Part shown: positions 20,876-31,334 of the stretch, in pieces
Position numbering within the stretch: position 1 is the stretch's first letter
Layout of the letters: every line of letters begins with the position of its first letter
NCBI RefSeq assembly: GCF_029931775.1
Contig: NC_079325.1
Location: 51,568,286-51,632,285, forward strand
Source of the DNA: Euleptes europaea
Lineage: Eukaryota; Chordata; Lepidosauria; Squamata; Sphaerodactylidae
DNA: 64,000 bases
Direction: 5' to 3'
Position numbers and translations under genes: made by a program
Notes under the pieces: model-generated
What the model was told of the DNA's origin: nothing
Database searches by the model: none
The model's input: the letters and a program-made list of their open reading frames with translations, nothing else

Positions 20876-21157
20876 GGGAAAATATGTACCTGTCCAACCA
20901 CAACAACAGAAAGATGAGTGGCATCATTGTGGGGAGTCACAGTGCCGGGCCTGCGAAAATCCTCCCTGTCAATCTTGAAACGGTCAAAGGCTCCTTCATG
21001 CTGAGACAGCTGGGTTTTTTGGTTTTTTAAACGGGAGATGGACCAGTTGCCAGCCACAGTATTAATTATCATCCTTATCGGAAATGTAGCTGCGATTGTC
21101 GGGGGGGCGGGGGTGGGGGTTGGCAACAAGAGGATGCAATGTTTTCTGGTGTCTTCT
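20876..21157 (+). pseudogene. GTF3C4 exon-2 pseudogene fragment
   Basis: This stretch aligns by eye to the middle of GTF3C4 exon 2 (about 7727-7975), on the same strand. Shared blocks include the region coding for NRKMSG.IVGS, the KILPVNL stretch, VKG, LRQ, a YH-YRKCSC-like part and TMFSGVFS-like sequence. It carries many substitutions, a T-rich replacement and insertion near 21013-21027 with an in-frame stop, and a G-rich insertion near 21099-21119. It is therefore non-coding. Both ends lie inside the source exon, so retrocopy and DNA duplication cannot be told apart. It sits between GTF3C4 and AK8, about 6 kb past the GTF3C4 stop codon. Confidence 0.85.
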
Positions 21158-21349
21158 CTGAAGATTTGTTCTTGTTGGAGCCTTGATGGTTTCTAAATGT
21201 GACTACCTGCAACCGTGTACTCTGCTTAGTACCTTAAACACTAATGTTGCAATAGAGAGGTCTGATTAAGGTTTCATTCCTTAATCTGGTTGGGCATTTT
21301 CTCTCTGAAGATTGGGTAGAAAAGACACCTTCATTAACATTAATCAATC

Positions 21350-21508
21350 AAGCCAGCTGGTGACCTTGGGCTAGTCACAGCTCTCTTAGCTCCACCTCCC
21401 TCACAGGGTATCTGTTGCGGGGAGGGGAAGGTGATTGTAAGCTATAAGCTGGGTTGATTCTTCCTTAAGTGGTAGAGAAAGTCCGCATATAAAAACCAAC
21501 TCTTCTTC
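21350..21508 (+). repeat. Family B SINE, 3' half
   Basis: This runs forward from AGCCAGCTGGTGACCTTGGG to the CATATAAAAACCAACTCTTC tail. Confidence 0.88.
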
Positions 21509-21617
21509 GAAAGCTGCCGGTTCTTGGGTGATTCTAGCAAAATGCTGGCTTCTTGTTGGCAAACAGCTCAAAGGATAGGACAAAGCCTAGGCATGTGTTA
21601 GCAGTGCCATGGTCAAC

Positions 21618-21848
21618 CTTCCCTTCCCCACAACAGACACCCTGTGAGGTGGGTGGGGCTGAGAGAGCTGTGACTAGCCCAAGGTCACCCAGATGGCTTC
21701 ATGTGTAGGAGTGGGGAGGCAAATCCAGTTCACCAGATTAGCCTCTGCCGCTCATGTGGAGGAGTGGGGAATCAAACCCGGTTCTCCAGATCAGAGTCCA
21801 CCACTCCAAACCACCGCTCTTAACCACTACACCTCGCTGGCTCTCTTT
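21618..21848 (-). repeat. Family B SINE lacking its 3' tail
   Basis: This is a reverse copy with an intact tRNA-like head near 21800-21848. The end with the CATATAAAAACC motif is absent. Confidence 0.88.
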
Positions 21849-22049
21849 TGGGGAACATCGCAACTTGAAATATAGCAAGGGGCGCAGAAGGGCTGTTGAG
21901 GGGCCCAGAGTTCCAGTGTCACAAAGGGGCTCCTCGTCATCCCGGTCGCCCTCTTGCCTGATGTTTGTCTGGCTGGAATCAGATGCTAATAAAATCCAGC
22001 CCAAATTGGGTTTGAAGCATCATCTTCCAATTATAAAAGCCTAATTCTT

Positions 22050-22545
22050 CTTCCCGCCGCTGAACCTTTCTCGCATTAACGGGGGCCCTCTTATTATGCA
22101 AAGTGGATGCAAAGGCCTCTTTCATTCCCTGGTAATTAAATGAATGTCAATTGTTTTAGTTGTTTCCGAGGGAGAGTCCTACAAGAGTATTAGCATGTTC
22201 TGCTAACCCAGATGGCCTGCACTCCAGGCCTGGCGGAAGCCCTGGGGGGGGTTGACCGCTGACCCGAGACTCTGGGCAGACGCGCCGGTTGCATCTCAAT
22301 GAGGCTGCATCTCTTTCGGCTCTGGTTTCTGTGCGACCAGCTGAGCGGAACTAATATTGTGCCCGCATATAGATGAAAGAATTGGGGAGGCGGGAAGGAG
22401 GGTGGCTTTATGGCTAAATTAATTAAGCAGATGTACCTGTCTAATTAAAGAGCCACTGTCCCCTTTGTACCCACGCTTGCACAGCGAACAGTATTTAAAT
22501 GCGCGGCCGAGCCGTTTCACCTATCAATATTTAGTAGGAACACTC
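22050..22545. promoter_or_regulatory. Candidate conserved non-coding element
   Basis: This repeat-free block contains TTATTATGCAAAGTGGATGC (octamer/POU-like), TGGTAATTAAATGAATGTC, GCTAAATTAATTAAGCAGA, CTAATTAAAGAGCC and an E-box. It has a clustered TAAT-site pattern typical of developmental enhancers. It lies between GTF3C4 and AK8. Confidence 0.5.
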
Positions 22546-22782
22546 CAGTGGAGGTGATATTAGCAAGATGTACCCTCCATTTATTATTAATAGCAGCCCT
22601 TCCAATTTATGCACGGGAACCGCAGTGTATCTTTACAACCGTTGAGGGGGAGGGAACCAGCGGTTCAGGTAAGCATCCACAGAGCACGCTGGTAAGGGGG
22701 GGGCTGTTGCCAATAGCCCAGGACCAGGGGGTGTCACAACCCCTTCTGGGGCATTCGCTGATGCCGTGATGCCTGCCTACAC

Positions 22783-22995
22783 ATGAACACATGAAGCTGC
22801 CTTATACTGAATCAGACCCTTGGCCCATCAAAGTCAGTATTGTCTACTCAGACCGGCAGCGGCTCTCCAGGGTCTCAGGTAGAGGTCTTTTACATCACCT
22901 ACTTGCCTAGTCCCTTTAACTGGAGATGCCAGGGATTGAACCTGGGACTTTCTGCATGCCAAGCAGATGCTCCACCACTGAGCCACGGCCCCTCA
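22783..22995 (-). repeat. Family A SINE
   Basis: This is a full-length reverse copy with an intact head and the tail CTGAATCAGACCCTTGGCCC. Confidence 0.9.
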
Positions 22996-23175
22996 GTTAT
23001 CCCTGGATTGTACTTTGCGCCAGATGTCAGGATTGCGAGCAATCGGTGATCAGGGCCAGGCTGGCTCAAGGCAGCTGGACAAATCTTGTTGTCCGCAGCT
23101 TGCCTTTCCAGCTGGGGCCTGCAGGCCCATGGGATAGAGGGTGGTTACTGGCAGAAGGAACAGCAAGCAGTGGGG

Positions 23176-23348
23176 CCAGAGGGGCTGTGGCTTAGCGGTA
23201 GGTTCAATCCCTGGCATCTCCAGTTCAGGTGATGTGAAAGACCTCAGCCTGAGACCCTGGAGAGCTGCTGCAGGTCTGGGTAGACAATACTGACTTTGAT
23301 GGACCAAGGGTCCGATTCAGTATAAGGCAACTTCATGTGTTCATGTGT
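23176..23348 (+). repeat. Family A SINE with internal deletion
   Basis: This is a forward copy in which the middle of the tRNA head is deleted: GGCTTAGCGGTA joins directly to GGTTCAATCCCTGG. The rest runs to the usual 3' end. Confidence 0.85.
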
Positions 23349-23752
23349 CTTCAGGTCAGAAAAGCAGCGGGCCAGGTCAGAAGGGTGTGTTGTACTGTGC
23401 TGCTAAGAGAGGGGGAGGCAGTTTGCAGATGAGCCTGCTTAGACCAGCGCATAGGCTCAGAAGCTATTCCAGGACCAGGGGAGCTTTTGGCCGGGCTCCT
23501 AACGGCCAGTTCTCTGCAATTCTCCACTAAACTCCCTGGGAGGCCATGGGCAGGGCACTCTTTCAGCCTCTGTCAGCTCACTGAAGGACGGGCAGGATAA
23601 AAATGTCATTGAGTTGGTGTCGCTGCTGTTCGTCATTTGTGTGATAGTGCTCTGTTGTCCGTTTTGGCTTTTTTGGCCCCGACTCCCCAGTTCCGCCTTT
23701 TACTTTGCCAAGCTGGCTGAGACGCTGCAATAGGGTTGCCAACCTCCAGGTG

Positions 23753-24630
23753 GTAAACTATTAAGTAAGAGCGTGTTGTATGAATATCTCAACACGCAGC
23801 CACTTACAATTCTTTTGTTGTTTTTATATTTTTCCAATGCCTTATGTGCCTCTAAATACCAGTTCACAAAACTTTCATACCATGATTCACAAACACTTAA
23901 CAACAAAGACAAGATTGATAAATTGTCCACAAGATCTCACAAGATTAGCCAACCTGTGTGTTCAAATAACAGAGATTTGCAGAGATTTGCCCAGCTTTTA
24001 AAGAACAAAATGTAATATCAAATGTTAAAAGGTGTATAGTACACCACCTATTACATTTCAATAGTCATATACCAACGCTTATAAGTAAGTCAATTGGAAA
24101 ATATCCACAACAACATACAAAAATCCAAAACAAACTAATCGACTGTTTGTGTTATAAATTCTCCAGAGTACAGGTAAGTCAGAACGACAAAGTCCTCATT
24201 TAATGCACTCATGGATTAGTATCCTATGGATGCGCGATCTTCTTTGAGTAGACTACAGGTCATAAGAATGAGCCAATATTATGATGTAGAAACAGAACTA
24301 CAGAGGTCCGGGTGACGCCCTGTTTCGACCCGCGTCTTCATCAGGAGTCACTATAATGCATATATAAATATATTCATTTCTCATGTCAAGAAGGGCTTTC
24401 GTTATATCGAGAGACTAATATTTGTTAATTACAGCATCTATCATTATGCATCAATTTTATACATTCTGTATCACTATTACATTGTTCAAAGATTCAAATA
24501 GTGTGCATTCCATGAATTATATGCCATATAAATTATATATACATTTATACATATAGATCAATAGACCCAATATTGTACACTGCTCACATCATGGCAGCAA
24601 GTATGTCTGCTCCTGTATTGGTAGGAAGTC
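23753..24630 (-). mobile_element. Penelope-like terminal fragment with hammerhead-like motif
   Basis: This AT-rich, non-coding stretch sits between the two ends of a broken M1 MITE (23730-23752 and 24631-24714). On the minus strand, 24314-24344 reads CTGATGA, stem II GAC-GCGG-GTC, GAAAC, AGGGC and GTC, a hammerhead-like core with a 2 bp stem III. I infer a PLE long-terminal region; no reverse transcriptase is present. Confidence 0.5.
24314..24344 (-). ncRNA. Hammerhead-ribozyme-like motif
   Basis: The conserved boxes CTGATGA and GAAAC...GTC are intact, with a 3 bp stem II. The base pair next to the cleavage site in stem I does not form (C opposite A). It is probably inactive, or the register of stem I is not as I placed it. 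Confidence 0.5.
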
Positions 24631-25190
24631 CCTCCCCTCCCCAAACCCCACTCTCCTCAGGCTCCACCCCCAAAAATTTCCCACCAGTGGCAAAGAGGGA
24701 CCTGGTAACCCTAAGCTTCAATGACTACGCCTGCAGTTCAAAGAGTGTTTAATGTTCTGTTTTACATGCCCCAAACCAATAGACAACAGCTGAATCGAGC
24801 TTACAGATTGTCCCGCACAATCACCAGCGCTGGAGAGGACAGAACGAGGGAGGATTCCTTTGCCTTTATCTGTCACTTAACTATTTGGAATAACCGGAAC
24901 ACACACAAAACATGTCATCTCTGGTTGAGGACCAAATATGTTAACCCTTCTAATATCCTTTTTGAAGAGCAATGAAATAAAAGCCAATCAGATTCATTGG
25001 GGGCGGGGTGGGGAATCTACTCTGAGGACATTCACAGTACCCTGCTTACTTCAGGGGAGTGCTCCAAGACTATGGAGGGCAGGACTGCTTACGTAGCTGC
25101 GTCCTCTTGATTTTTAGCAGGAAAAAAACACAAGCCAAAACAACCTACAGCCTACAGGGTTCAAAGAATTACTTCTAACCAGAGTTAATG

Positions 25191-25401
25191 GGGGTTACCG
25201 CACTTTGTATTCCCAGCAATGTATTAAGAGTTTGAAAATGTTGTAAAAAACATCGCTTTAAAAGGGTTTTTGGATACCACGACTTATAAATGGTTGGACG
25301 ACGTCTTCACAGCTAAAGGGACCAAACAAAGTGCGAACAGTATTTTTTATAATGTTTTCAAACTCTTAATACATCGCTGGGAATACAAGTGCGGTAACAG
25401 C
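25191..25401. mobile_element. Foldback DNA element
   Basis: GGTTACCGCACTTTGTATTC and the TATTAAGAGTTTGAAAATGT region face their inverse near 25335-25401. It lies 40 bp past the AK8 stop codon, so it may be within the AK8 3' UTR. Confidence 0.75.
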
Positions 25402-25440
25402 CAATGTTAGTACTCAGAGCTGCCTACCACAGGGCCCAAA

Positions 25441-25705
25441 CTAGGACGTACTTGGTTTCCTTCGTTTCCAGGTCGGGGAGGACGGCAGTGGATTGACGAC
25501 ATAGCTCTCGATGTACTCAAAGACAGTCTGGGGATCTTGGTCGGCGTTGATAGACACAGCATCTTCGAACAGCTCCTTCATGTCGCCAGCAAGCCTGAAG
25601 TACATTTCGACCTTAGTCTTCACATGCTCTTCGACGTCCTTTGGGTGCGTCAGGAGGCGATAGAAGGCTTTCTTGGAAGGCGCTGGATTATACAGGGTGT
25701 GGTAC
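25441..25705 (-). CDS. AK8: AK8 last coding exon (C-terminus)
   Basis: On the minus strand this exon follows tctcattttcag and encodes YHTLYNPAPSKK, HPKDVEEHVKTK and DQDPQTVFEYIES. These match the end of the second adenylate-kinase domain of AK8, the ciliary/testis-associated nucleoside monophosphate kinase. The Tyr-His pair continues the LID motif begun in the previous exon. The tail after NPLP is SSPTWKRRKPSTS and then a stop at 25441-25443; it is longer and more basic than the short mammalian tail. Phase fits exactly: G completes the Arg codon split by the intron. The gene runs convergently with GTF3C4, as in other vertebrates. Confidence 0.93.
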
Positions 25706-25879
25706 CTGAAAATGAGACCAAAGCAAGCCCTCTGGAGCAGGCAGCAAACATCTTTGGAAGCGCAAACTAATTTTAAATTCATTTATTGTAAACATTTCTC
25801 ACCCTGCCTTTCTGCATTGCTCAGGACAACTGACAACATAATTTAGAAACAACCATTTGCCACCATATTAAAAGCTAAC

Positions 25880-26035
25880 CACTTTCACACATGCTGAATA
25901 ATGCACTTTCAATCCACTTTCAATGCACTTTAACGATCGTTTGCAAGTGGATTTTGCCATTTCACACAGTAAAATCCAACTCAAAGTGCACTGAAAGTGG
26001 ATTGAAAGTGCATTATTTGGCATGTGTGAAAGCAC
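25880..26035. mobile_element. Palindromic MITE
   Basis: ACTTTCACACATGCTGAATA and AATGCACTTTCAATCCAC face GTGGATTGAAAGTGCATT and GGCATGTGTGAAAG. It lies in the AK8 last intron. Confidence 0.78.
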
Positions 26036-26049
26036 TCTAAGTTTAAAAG

Positions 26050-26300
26050 CCAATAACTACAGTCACTCAAGCACAGACCCGTCAAAGTAAGTCAACCCCG
26101 TTGCCAGCCCCCTCCACAGCCTAACGAAGGCCTTTGAGAACAGGAGGGCCTTTCAGAGGCACCTGAAACTCCAGAGGGAGGAAAATGTGTGCACCTTCTG
26201 GGATTGTTATTCCATAACACTGAGGCAGCTACTTAGAAGGCTCTGCCTCTTGCGGTAACTGGTCCTTTTTGGACTAATGTGACTGTGTGTGAATTCTGTG
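26050..26300 (+). repeat. Old LINE remnant
   Basis: ACTGAGGCAGCTACTTAGAA and GGCTCTGCCTCTTGC resemble an L3/CR1-clade LINE 3' region. Too short and diverged to classify. Confidence 0.35.
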
Positions 26301-26570
26301 CTCTGGAATTACCAGATTAGGCCATCCAAGAGAGCGGTTTTTCCACTAAGGGAAGATGATCTGAGATAAAGCTCAGGTTATGGGAGTTTCCTGCCCACCC
26401 CCCAGGGAGTATTATCCCATTTGGCTTCCATTGACTCTTTAGCTACTGCCTCATGTAAATCAATCTCCAGTTTTATTATTCCATTTCCCCCCTGCTCTTG
26501 GCCTTTTTTGGGAACTGCCTGTTCTCTCCAGCACTAGATTAAAGAGACACAGCATCTGCTCCCAGGTGCT
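26300..26570. promoter_or_regulatory. Possible conserved non-coding element
   Basis: This is a repeat-free segment in the AK8 last intron with GATGATCTGAGATAAAGCTC and AAATCAATCTCCAGTTTTAT. The evidence is weak. Confidence 0.25.
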
Positions 26571-26705
26571 GCATTTTCAGATGGAAGCGGACATTTCCCC
26601 ATCTTAACCCTGGAAAGCTGAAGTCGTAGCTTGATCCCAACTTTGCCTCATTGAGTCAAGACTGCTACACGTCAGGCGCAAGATGCAGAGAAGAGGCTGG
26701 ACACA

Positions 26706-27028
26706 TCCTCCCAACTGCAGCATGGTGTAGTGGTTAAGAGAGGTGGTTTGGAGTGGTGGACACTGATCTGGAGAACCGGGTTTGATTCCCCGCTCCTCCA
26801 CATGAGCAGCGGACACTAATCTGGTGAACTGGGTTGGCTTCCCCACTCCTACACATGAAGCCACTTGGGTAACCTTGGGCTAGTCACCGTTCTCTCTGGA
26901 CTCTCTCAGCCCCACCTACCTCACAGGGTGTGTGTTGTGGGGAGGGGGAGGGGATTGTAAGCCGGTTTTATTCTTCCTTAAGTAGTAGAGAAAGTTGGCA
27001 TATAAAAAACAACTCCTACTCCTCCTCC
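26706..27028 (+). repeat. Family B SINE, full length
   Basis: This is a forward copy from CATGGTGTAGTGGTTAAGAG to GGCATATAAAAAACAACTCC with a CTCCTCC tail. It lies on the 3' side of the AK8 last intron. Confidence 0.9.
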
Positions 27029-27099
27029 CCACTTCCTTTTAAAAATATGAACCGTTCAGATTTGTTGGGGGTGGGTGGGTGTTAGTTTGAAGCAGCAAA

Positions 27100-27165
27100 A
27101 TGAAACGAATTAAAAATGCTGGCAGTCTCTTAAGGTGCTGCTGGACTCGTTTCATCCCGCCCACT
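27100..27165. repeat. Remnant related to the foldback elements
   Basis: CTTAAGGTGCTGCTGGACTC resembles the arm sequence TTTAAGGTGCTACTGGACTC of the foldbacks. No core or second arm is visible. A similar remnant may lie at 56545-56575. Confidence 0.45.
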
Positions 27166-27376
27166 GAGTAGTTCTCTAGGTTTTTGCCTTCAGGAACCGC
27201 TTTCTTGTCTAGTTGGTCTGCCAGGGAATCTCTCTGTGCTGCAGAGGTTTCTAGAAAAGGCTCTAGGCCCACATTCAGGCAGGGGCTGGTGAGACAAACT
27301 CTAGCTCCCAGGTCATCTCCAGCCAGGTCACTGCCACAAATGTTACCTCTGCCACAGCAGGCAGGACCCCTGTCGG

Positions 27377-27582
27377 TAGGGTTGCCAACCTCCAGGTACT
27401 AGCTGGAGATCTGCCATTACAACTGATCTCCAGTCGACAGAGATCAGTTCACCTGGAGAAAATGGCAGCTTTGCCAATTGGACTCTATGGACTCTAAGTC
27501 CCTCACCTCCCCAAACCCCTTCCTCCTCAGGCTCTGCCCCCAAAACCTCCCGCTGGTGGCAAAGAGGGACCTGGCAACCCTA
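27377..27582. mobile_element. M1 MITE with perfect TSD
   Basis: It is 206 bp, flanked by identical CCTGTCGG (27369-27376 and 27583-27590). It lies in the last AK8 intron. Confidence 0.9.
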
Positions 27583-27671
27583 CCTGTCGGGGCCAGAGCA
27601 GGCAGAGGGGCACCAGTTAACCCCCCCCTACTTTATTACATTGCTGTATTGGTTGCAATATTTTGATCCTT

Positions 27672-27898
27672 TTTATATATATATATGTATTTATTTTTAG
27701 AACATAAAACAAAACACATACAATAATAAAAATAAAATAAAAATAAAATACAAAAGAGTATCAATTATATGCTCTAATTAATACATTCATAGTTACAATG
27801 TTATAAAGTTCAAAAATACCCTTTTGACCCTCCACACACCTTAAAAAGTGACCCATCACCAGACTTCCGAAGAAGTGTCTAAACAGTTTTAAAAATTA
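27672..27898 (-). mobile_element. L1-like LINE 3' UTR insertion
   Basis: It is flanked by a 16 bp duplication CAATATTTTGATCCTT (27656-27671 and 27899-27914). Read on the minus strand it ends CTAAAAATAAATACATATAT and an A-rich tail. The TSD length and A tail fit L1-type retrotransposition; no coding part remains. Confidence 0.7.
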
Positions 27899-28433
27899 CA
27901 ATATTTTGATCCTTGACCTTCTTATATTGACAGAAAAGTTTTATTTTGAGCTCTGTGACAGGTTATCCATTAGATAAATGAATGAAATGAATGAAAGGAC
28001 AGCTGAAAGGAATTCTTTGAGCTGCCCAGAGCTGGAATAAGGAAGGAAACGCTAATCCGAAATTGGGTTCCAACGTGGAGTGGGGCTCGTCACTGCCCCC
28101 CGCACCCGCCGCCACCAATTTTCACAGGGTTGTATATCAGAATCATAGGGCTCCGACAGATGGAATGCTGGGAGTTTGTGAAAATCAGGTATATGGGGCC
28201 CCAAATTTGGATTGTGACCCTGGTTTGGGTGGTGGTGGGGAGTTTAAGCCTTCTTGCACCACAGATTGAAAGAGTGCAGCACAGTGTTGATCCAAAGCGC
28301 CCCCGCCCCCCCAATGCCTCCTTTTAGAGAAGAAAAACCGCTGGGGGTTCTCTCTAGGGTTGGTATTCCTGGCATTGTGGTTGTGGGAGTCCTGAGAGAT
28401 GCTCTGGGAATCTTAAGGCCAAACAACACTTGG

Positions 28434-28715
28434 GCCATTTCTGCATGGCTGTTTCCTCACGGTCACCCCGCCGACTACTTCGGGGCTTTGCTTTGATTAT
28501 GCAGGCATTTGCCAACCGTCAGAGGTTGTCTCGCTCTCCCGGTGTTTTCTGGTTGTTGGCTAAACATGAATCCAGAAAACGCTGGCAAAACATGTGGAAA
28601 CACTGGGGGAGAGCGAGGCAAACTCTGATGGTTAGAAAACGCATGCATAATCAAAGCAAAGCCCCAAAGTGGTCGGCAGGGTGACCGCAAGGAAACAGCC
28701 ATGCAGAAACGGCCT
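28434..28715. mobile_element. Foldback MITE with roughly 120 bp arms
   Basis: GGCCATTTCTGCATGGCTGT at the left faces ACAGCCATGCAGAAACGGCC at the right. The arms also share GGGGCTTTGCTTTGATTATG. Mirrored open frames on both strands follow from the palindrome. Confidence 0.82.
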
Positions 28716-28810
28716 TGATGGTGACTGGAGCTTCCAGACAATTTCTGCTTCTAAATTTACATCTGTGGGGCCCAGACTGGGAAAATGACACCAGAGTAAA
28801 GGACTATCCC

Positions 28811-29019
28811 TAGGGTTGCCAACCTCCAGGTACTAGCTGAAGATCTCCTGCTATTACAACTGATCTCCAGGCGACAGAGATCAGTTCACCTGGAGAAATT
28901 GGCCGCTTTAGCCATTGGACTCTATGGCATTGAAGTCCCTCGCCTCCACAAACCCTGCCCTCCTCAGGCTCCTCCCCAAAAACCTCCCACCAGTGGGGAG
29001 GGGGGACCTGGCAACCTCA
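28811..29019. mobile_element. M1 MITE
   Basis: It is flanked by ACTATCCC and CCTATCCC. Orientation is the same as at 27377. Confidence 0.87.
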
Positions 29020-29109
29020 CCTATCCCCCCCTTCCTGCACTTTGATCCTGATCCCATCTGGGCCCCATTTAGCTGCTATTTACAAAGAGGGGAGGGGAAG
29101 CTCTAAATG

Positions 29110-30185
29110 CAGAACTCCAAGCACTTTCAGTATCTTTAGTTCTGGATGGGCTTTGACTAAACAAGAAAAAGATCTTGGCTTCACACTGGATAGCTCAATG
29201 AAAATGTTGACCCGGCATGCTGCAGTGGTGAAAAAGGCAAGTTCTCTGGTACGGACTATTAGGAATGGGCTTGAAAATAAATTGCCTAGGTTCACAGGCC
29301 TTTATATAAATCAGTAGGGTGGCCACATTTGGAATCCCTGGTATGGTTGTGTTTGCTCCAGCTCACAAATGGCATTGTAGAGTGGGAAAACAGCAAGAAA
29401 AGGCAAACGGAGGGATTGGATTGCCTTCCCTGTGAATGAAAGCAGTTGGGCCTTTTTCAGTTGAGAAAAAGAAAACTCAGCATGTGGTGGGTGGGGGAGA
29501 GAGAGAGAAACACATGACAGAGGTTCATACGATTATAAATGCTATTCATCCTATTATTCTCCAGCGTGGTATAGTGTGGTGTAATGGTTAACAGCGGTGG
29601 ACTCTAATCCGGAGAACTGGGTACGATTCCCCACTCCTCCACATGAGCGGCAGAGGCTAATCAGGTGGACTGGGTAGGTTTCCCCACTCCTACACATGAA
29701 GGCAGCTGGATGACTTTGTGCTAGTCACAGTTCTCTCCGAACTCTCTCAGCCTCACCTACCTCACAAAGTGTCTGCTGTGGGGAGAAGACAGGAAGGAGA
29801 TTGTAAACTGGTTTGATTCTCCTTAAAAGGTAGAGAAAGTTGGCATATAAAAACCAACTCTTTATTCTTCTTCTTCATAATGCTACAACTTGGGAGAACC
29901 CAATGCACAATTGATTGGCAGTGGAGTGGCGGGGGGGGGAGCCTCCTTCACACAATGCAAAATGTATGGACATCACTACCCTGAGACTGATGATCACTGG
30001 CTGAGATGGCTTCAAAAGGCAATTAGATAAATTCATGTCATATTGGCCATGACAGCTAACAGAACCTCCACAGTTAGAGGCAGTATATGTTAACCAAGCA
30101 CCAGCTTCTTGAGTGAAGGGCTCTTGCCCCCCACACCCAGCTTGTGAACTTCCTGGAAGCATCTGGTTGGCCCTTGTGGGAAAAC
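29110..30185 (+). mobile_element. CR1/L3-like LINE fragment split by a SINE
   Basis: The frame 29139-29317 encodes KDLGFTLDSSMKMLTRHA..., matching the RT C-terminal region of CR1-clade LINEs. After the family B SINE (29562-29876) the 3' part continues with AAAAGGCAATTAGATAAATT and an untranslated tail up to GCATCTGGTTGGCCCTTGTG. It is broken by stops. Confidence 0.75.
29562..29876 (+). repeat. Family B SINE inserted in a LINE
   Basis: This is a full-length forward copy. CR1/L3-like LINE sequence is found on both sides (29110-29561 and 29877-30185), so the SINE is the younger insertion. Confidence 0.88.
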
Positions 30186-30474
30186 AAAACGGGATCTCTG
30201 CTGGCCGGTTGCCTCAACTTAACCCTTGCTTATTATAGTACCTTCTGTACCTACCAGGGAAGTAGGTATTTTCCAACCTGGAATATTGTTGCAGGATCCA
30301 ATTTATTTGAGTTCTAGTCCCAGAAGGGGGAGGGAGAGTGAATGAAATGTTTGGATCTTGTCCCTTTTCCAAAGCCAAAACACAAACCAGTCAGTTTTGG
30401 TTTCACCCAGGCTTCTTTGGTCAACCTTACCAGTCAGTGAAATCTCCCCAGTATAGTACATGAGCGCTACAAAC

Positions 30475-30555
30475 CTTTCCCCAGTAACTGGATCAACCGC
30501 ACGGTAAGCCAGACGCTCCAAAATTGCCTCCATCGTGAGATTCAGGAAAAACACC
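30475..30555 (-). CDS. AK8: AK8 penultimate coding exon
   Basis: This 81 bp minus-strand exon is bounded by cgtcccaacag and GGGGAAAG|gtttgta. It encodes [18 protein letters not shown] followed by AVDPVTGE. This is the nucleotide-binding strand and the start of the LID (R..DPVTGE) of the second kinase domain of AK8. It enters with one base missing from an Arg codon and leaves AG for the next. The intron to the last exon is 4769 bp (25706-30474). The next upstream exon (expected to encode a GWVLHG-like motif) was not found in the window. Confidence 0.93.
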
Positions 30556-30609
30556 CTGTTGGGACGAAAGAGAAGAGAAGCATCTGCCTCAAGAATGCAC
30601 TTGATCATA

Positions 30610-30817
30610 GGGGAGGGGCTGTGGCTCAGTGGTAGAGCATCTGCTTGGTAGACAGAAGGTCCCAGGTTCAATCCCTGGCATCTCCAGTTAAAGGGACTAG
30701 GCAAGTAGGTGATGTGAAAGACCTCTGCCTGAGAGCTGACTGCTGGTCTGAGGAGACAATACTGACTTTGTTGGACCATGGGTCTGATTCAGTATAAGGC
30801 AGCTTCATGTGTTCATA
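30610..30817 (+). repeat. Family A SINE next to an AK8 exon
   Basis: This forward copy starts 55 bp from the AK8 exon at 30475-30555, inside the intron on its 5' side. It has a small deletion in the CCTGGAGAGCC part of the body. Confidence 0.9.
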
Positions 30818-30898
30818 GTCCACGGGTGGGTTTTGAGAAGAACAAGTTTATTTCTAAAAAAAATAAAATGAACAGGAAGCTGAAAGGAAGACTTCTCT

Positions 30899-31129
30899 AT
30901 GGAGAGCCAGCATGGTGTAGTGGTTAGATTGTCAGGGCTAGGATCTGGGAGACCCAGGTTCGAATCCCCACTCTGCCATGGAAGCTTGCTGGGCCAACCA
31001 CACACACTCAGCCTAAACTACCTTACAAGGTTGTTACGAAGATTAAATGGAGGAGAACAGAACAATGTAAGCTGCTTTGGATCCCCATTGGAGAGAAAGG
31101 GGAGATATAAATGAAGTAAATAAATAAAT
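30899..31129 (+). repeat. tRNA-derived SINE with (TAAA)n tail (family C)
   Basis: The head, GCATGGTGTAGTGGTTAG and then CCCAGGTTCGAATCCCCAC, keeps a near-perfect B box. The body ends TGTAAGCTGCTTTGGATCCC, then GGGGAGATATAAATGAAGTA and TAAATAAATA. It differs from family B in body and tail. Confidence 0.85.
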
Positions 31130-31334
31130 ATGGAGGTTTGAGCAGAGGCTAGGGGAAGTGGTAGAACGTCTCCTGTACTGGCGCCAGCCTGCATGTTTCT
31201 GTTCCAATGAGGCCTCCTGTGGGTTGGAGCGCAGAGCCCTGAGCACTGGGATGCTGAGATGCCAGGCCTCTGGGCTGGACTGAGAGATACCTGTCAAACA
31301 CTCTTCCACAGAGCATAAACATATCAACGAGAGG

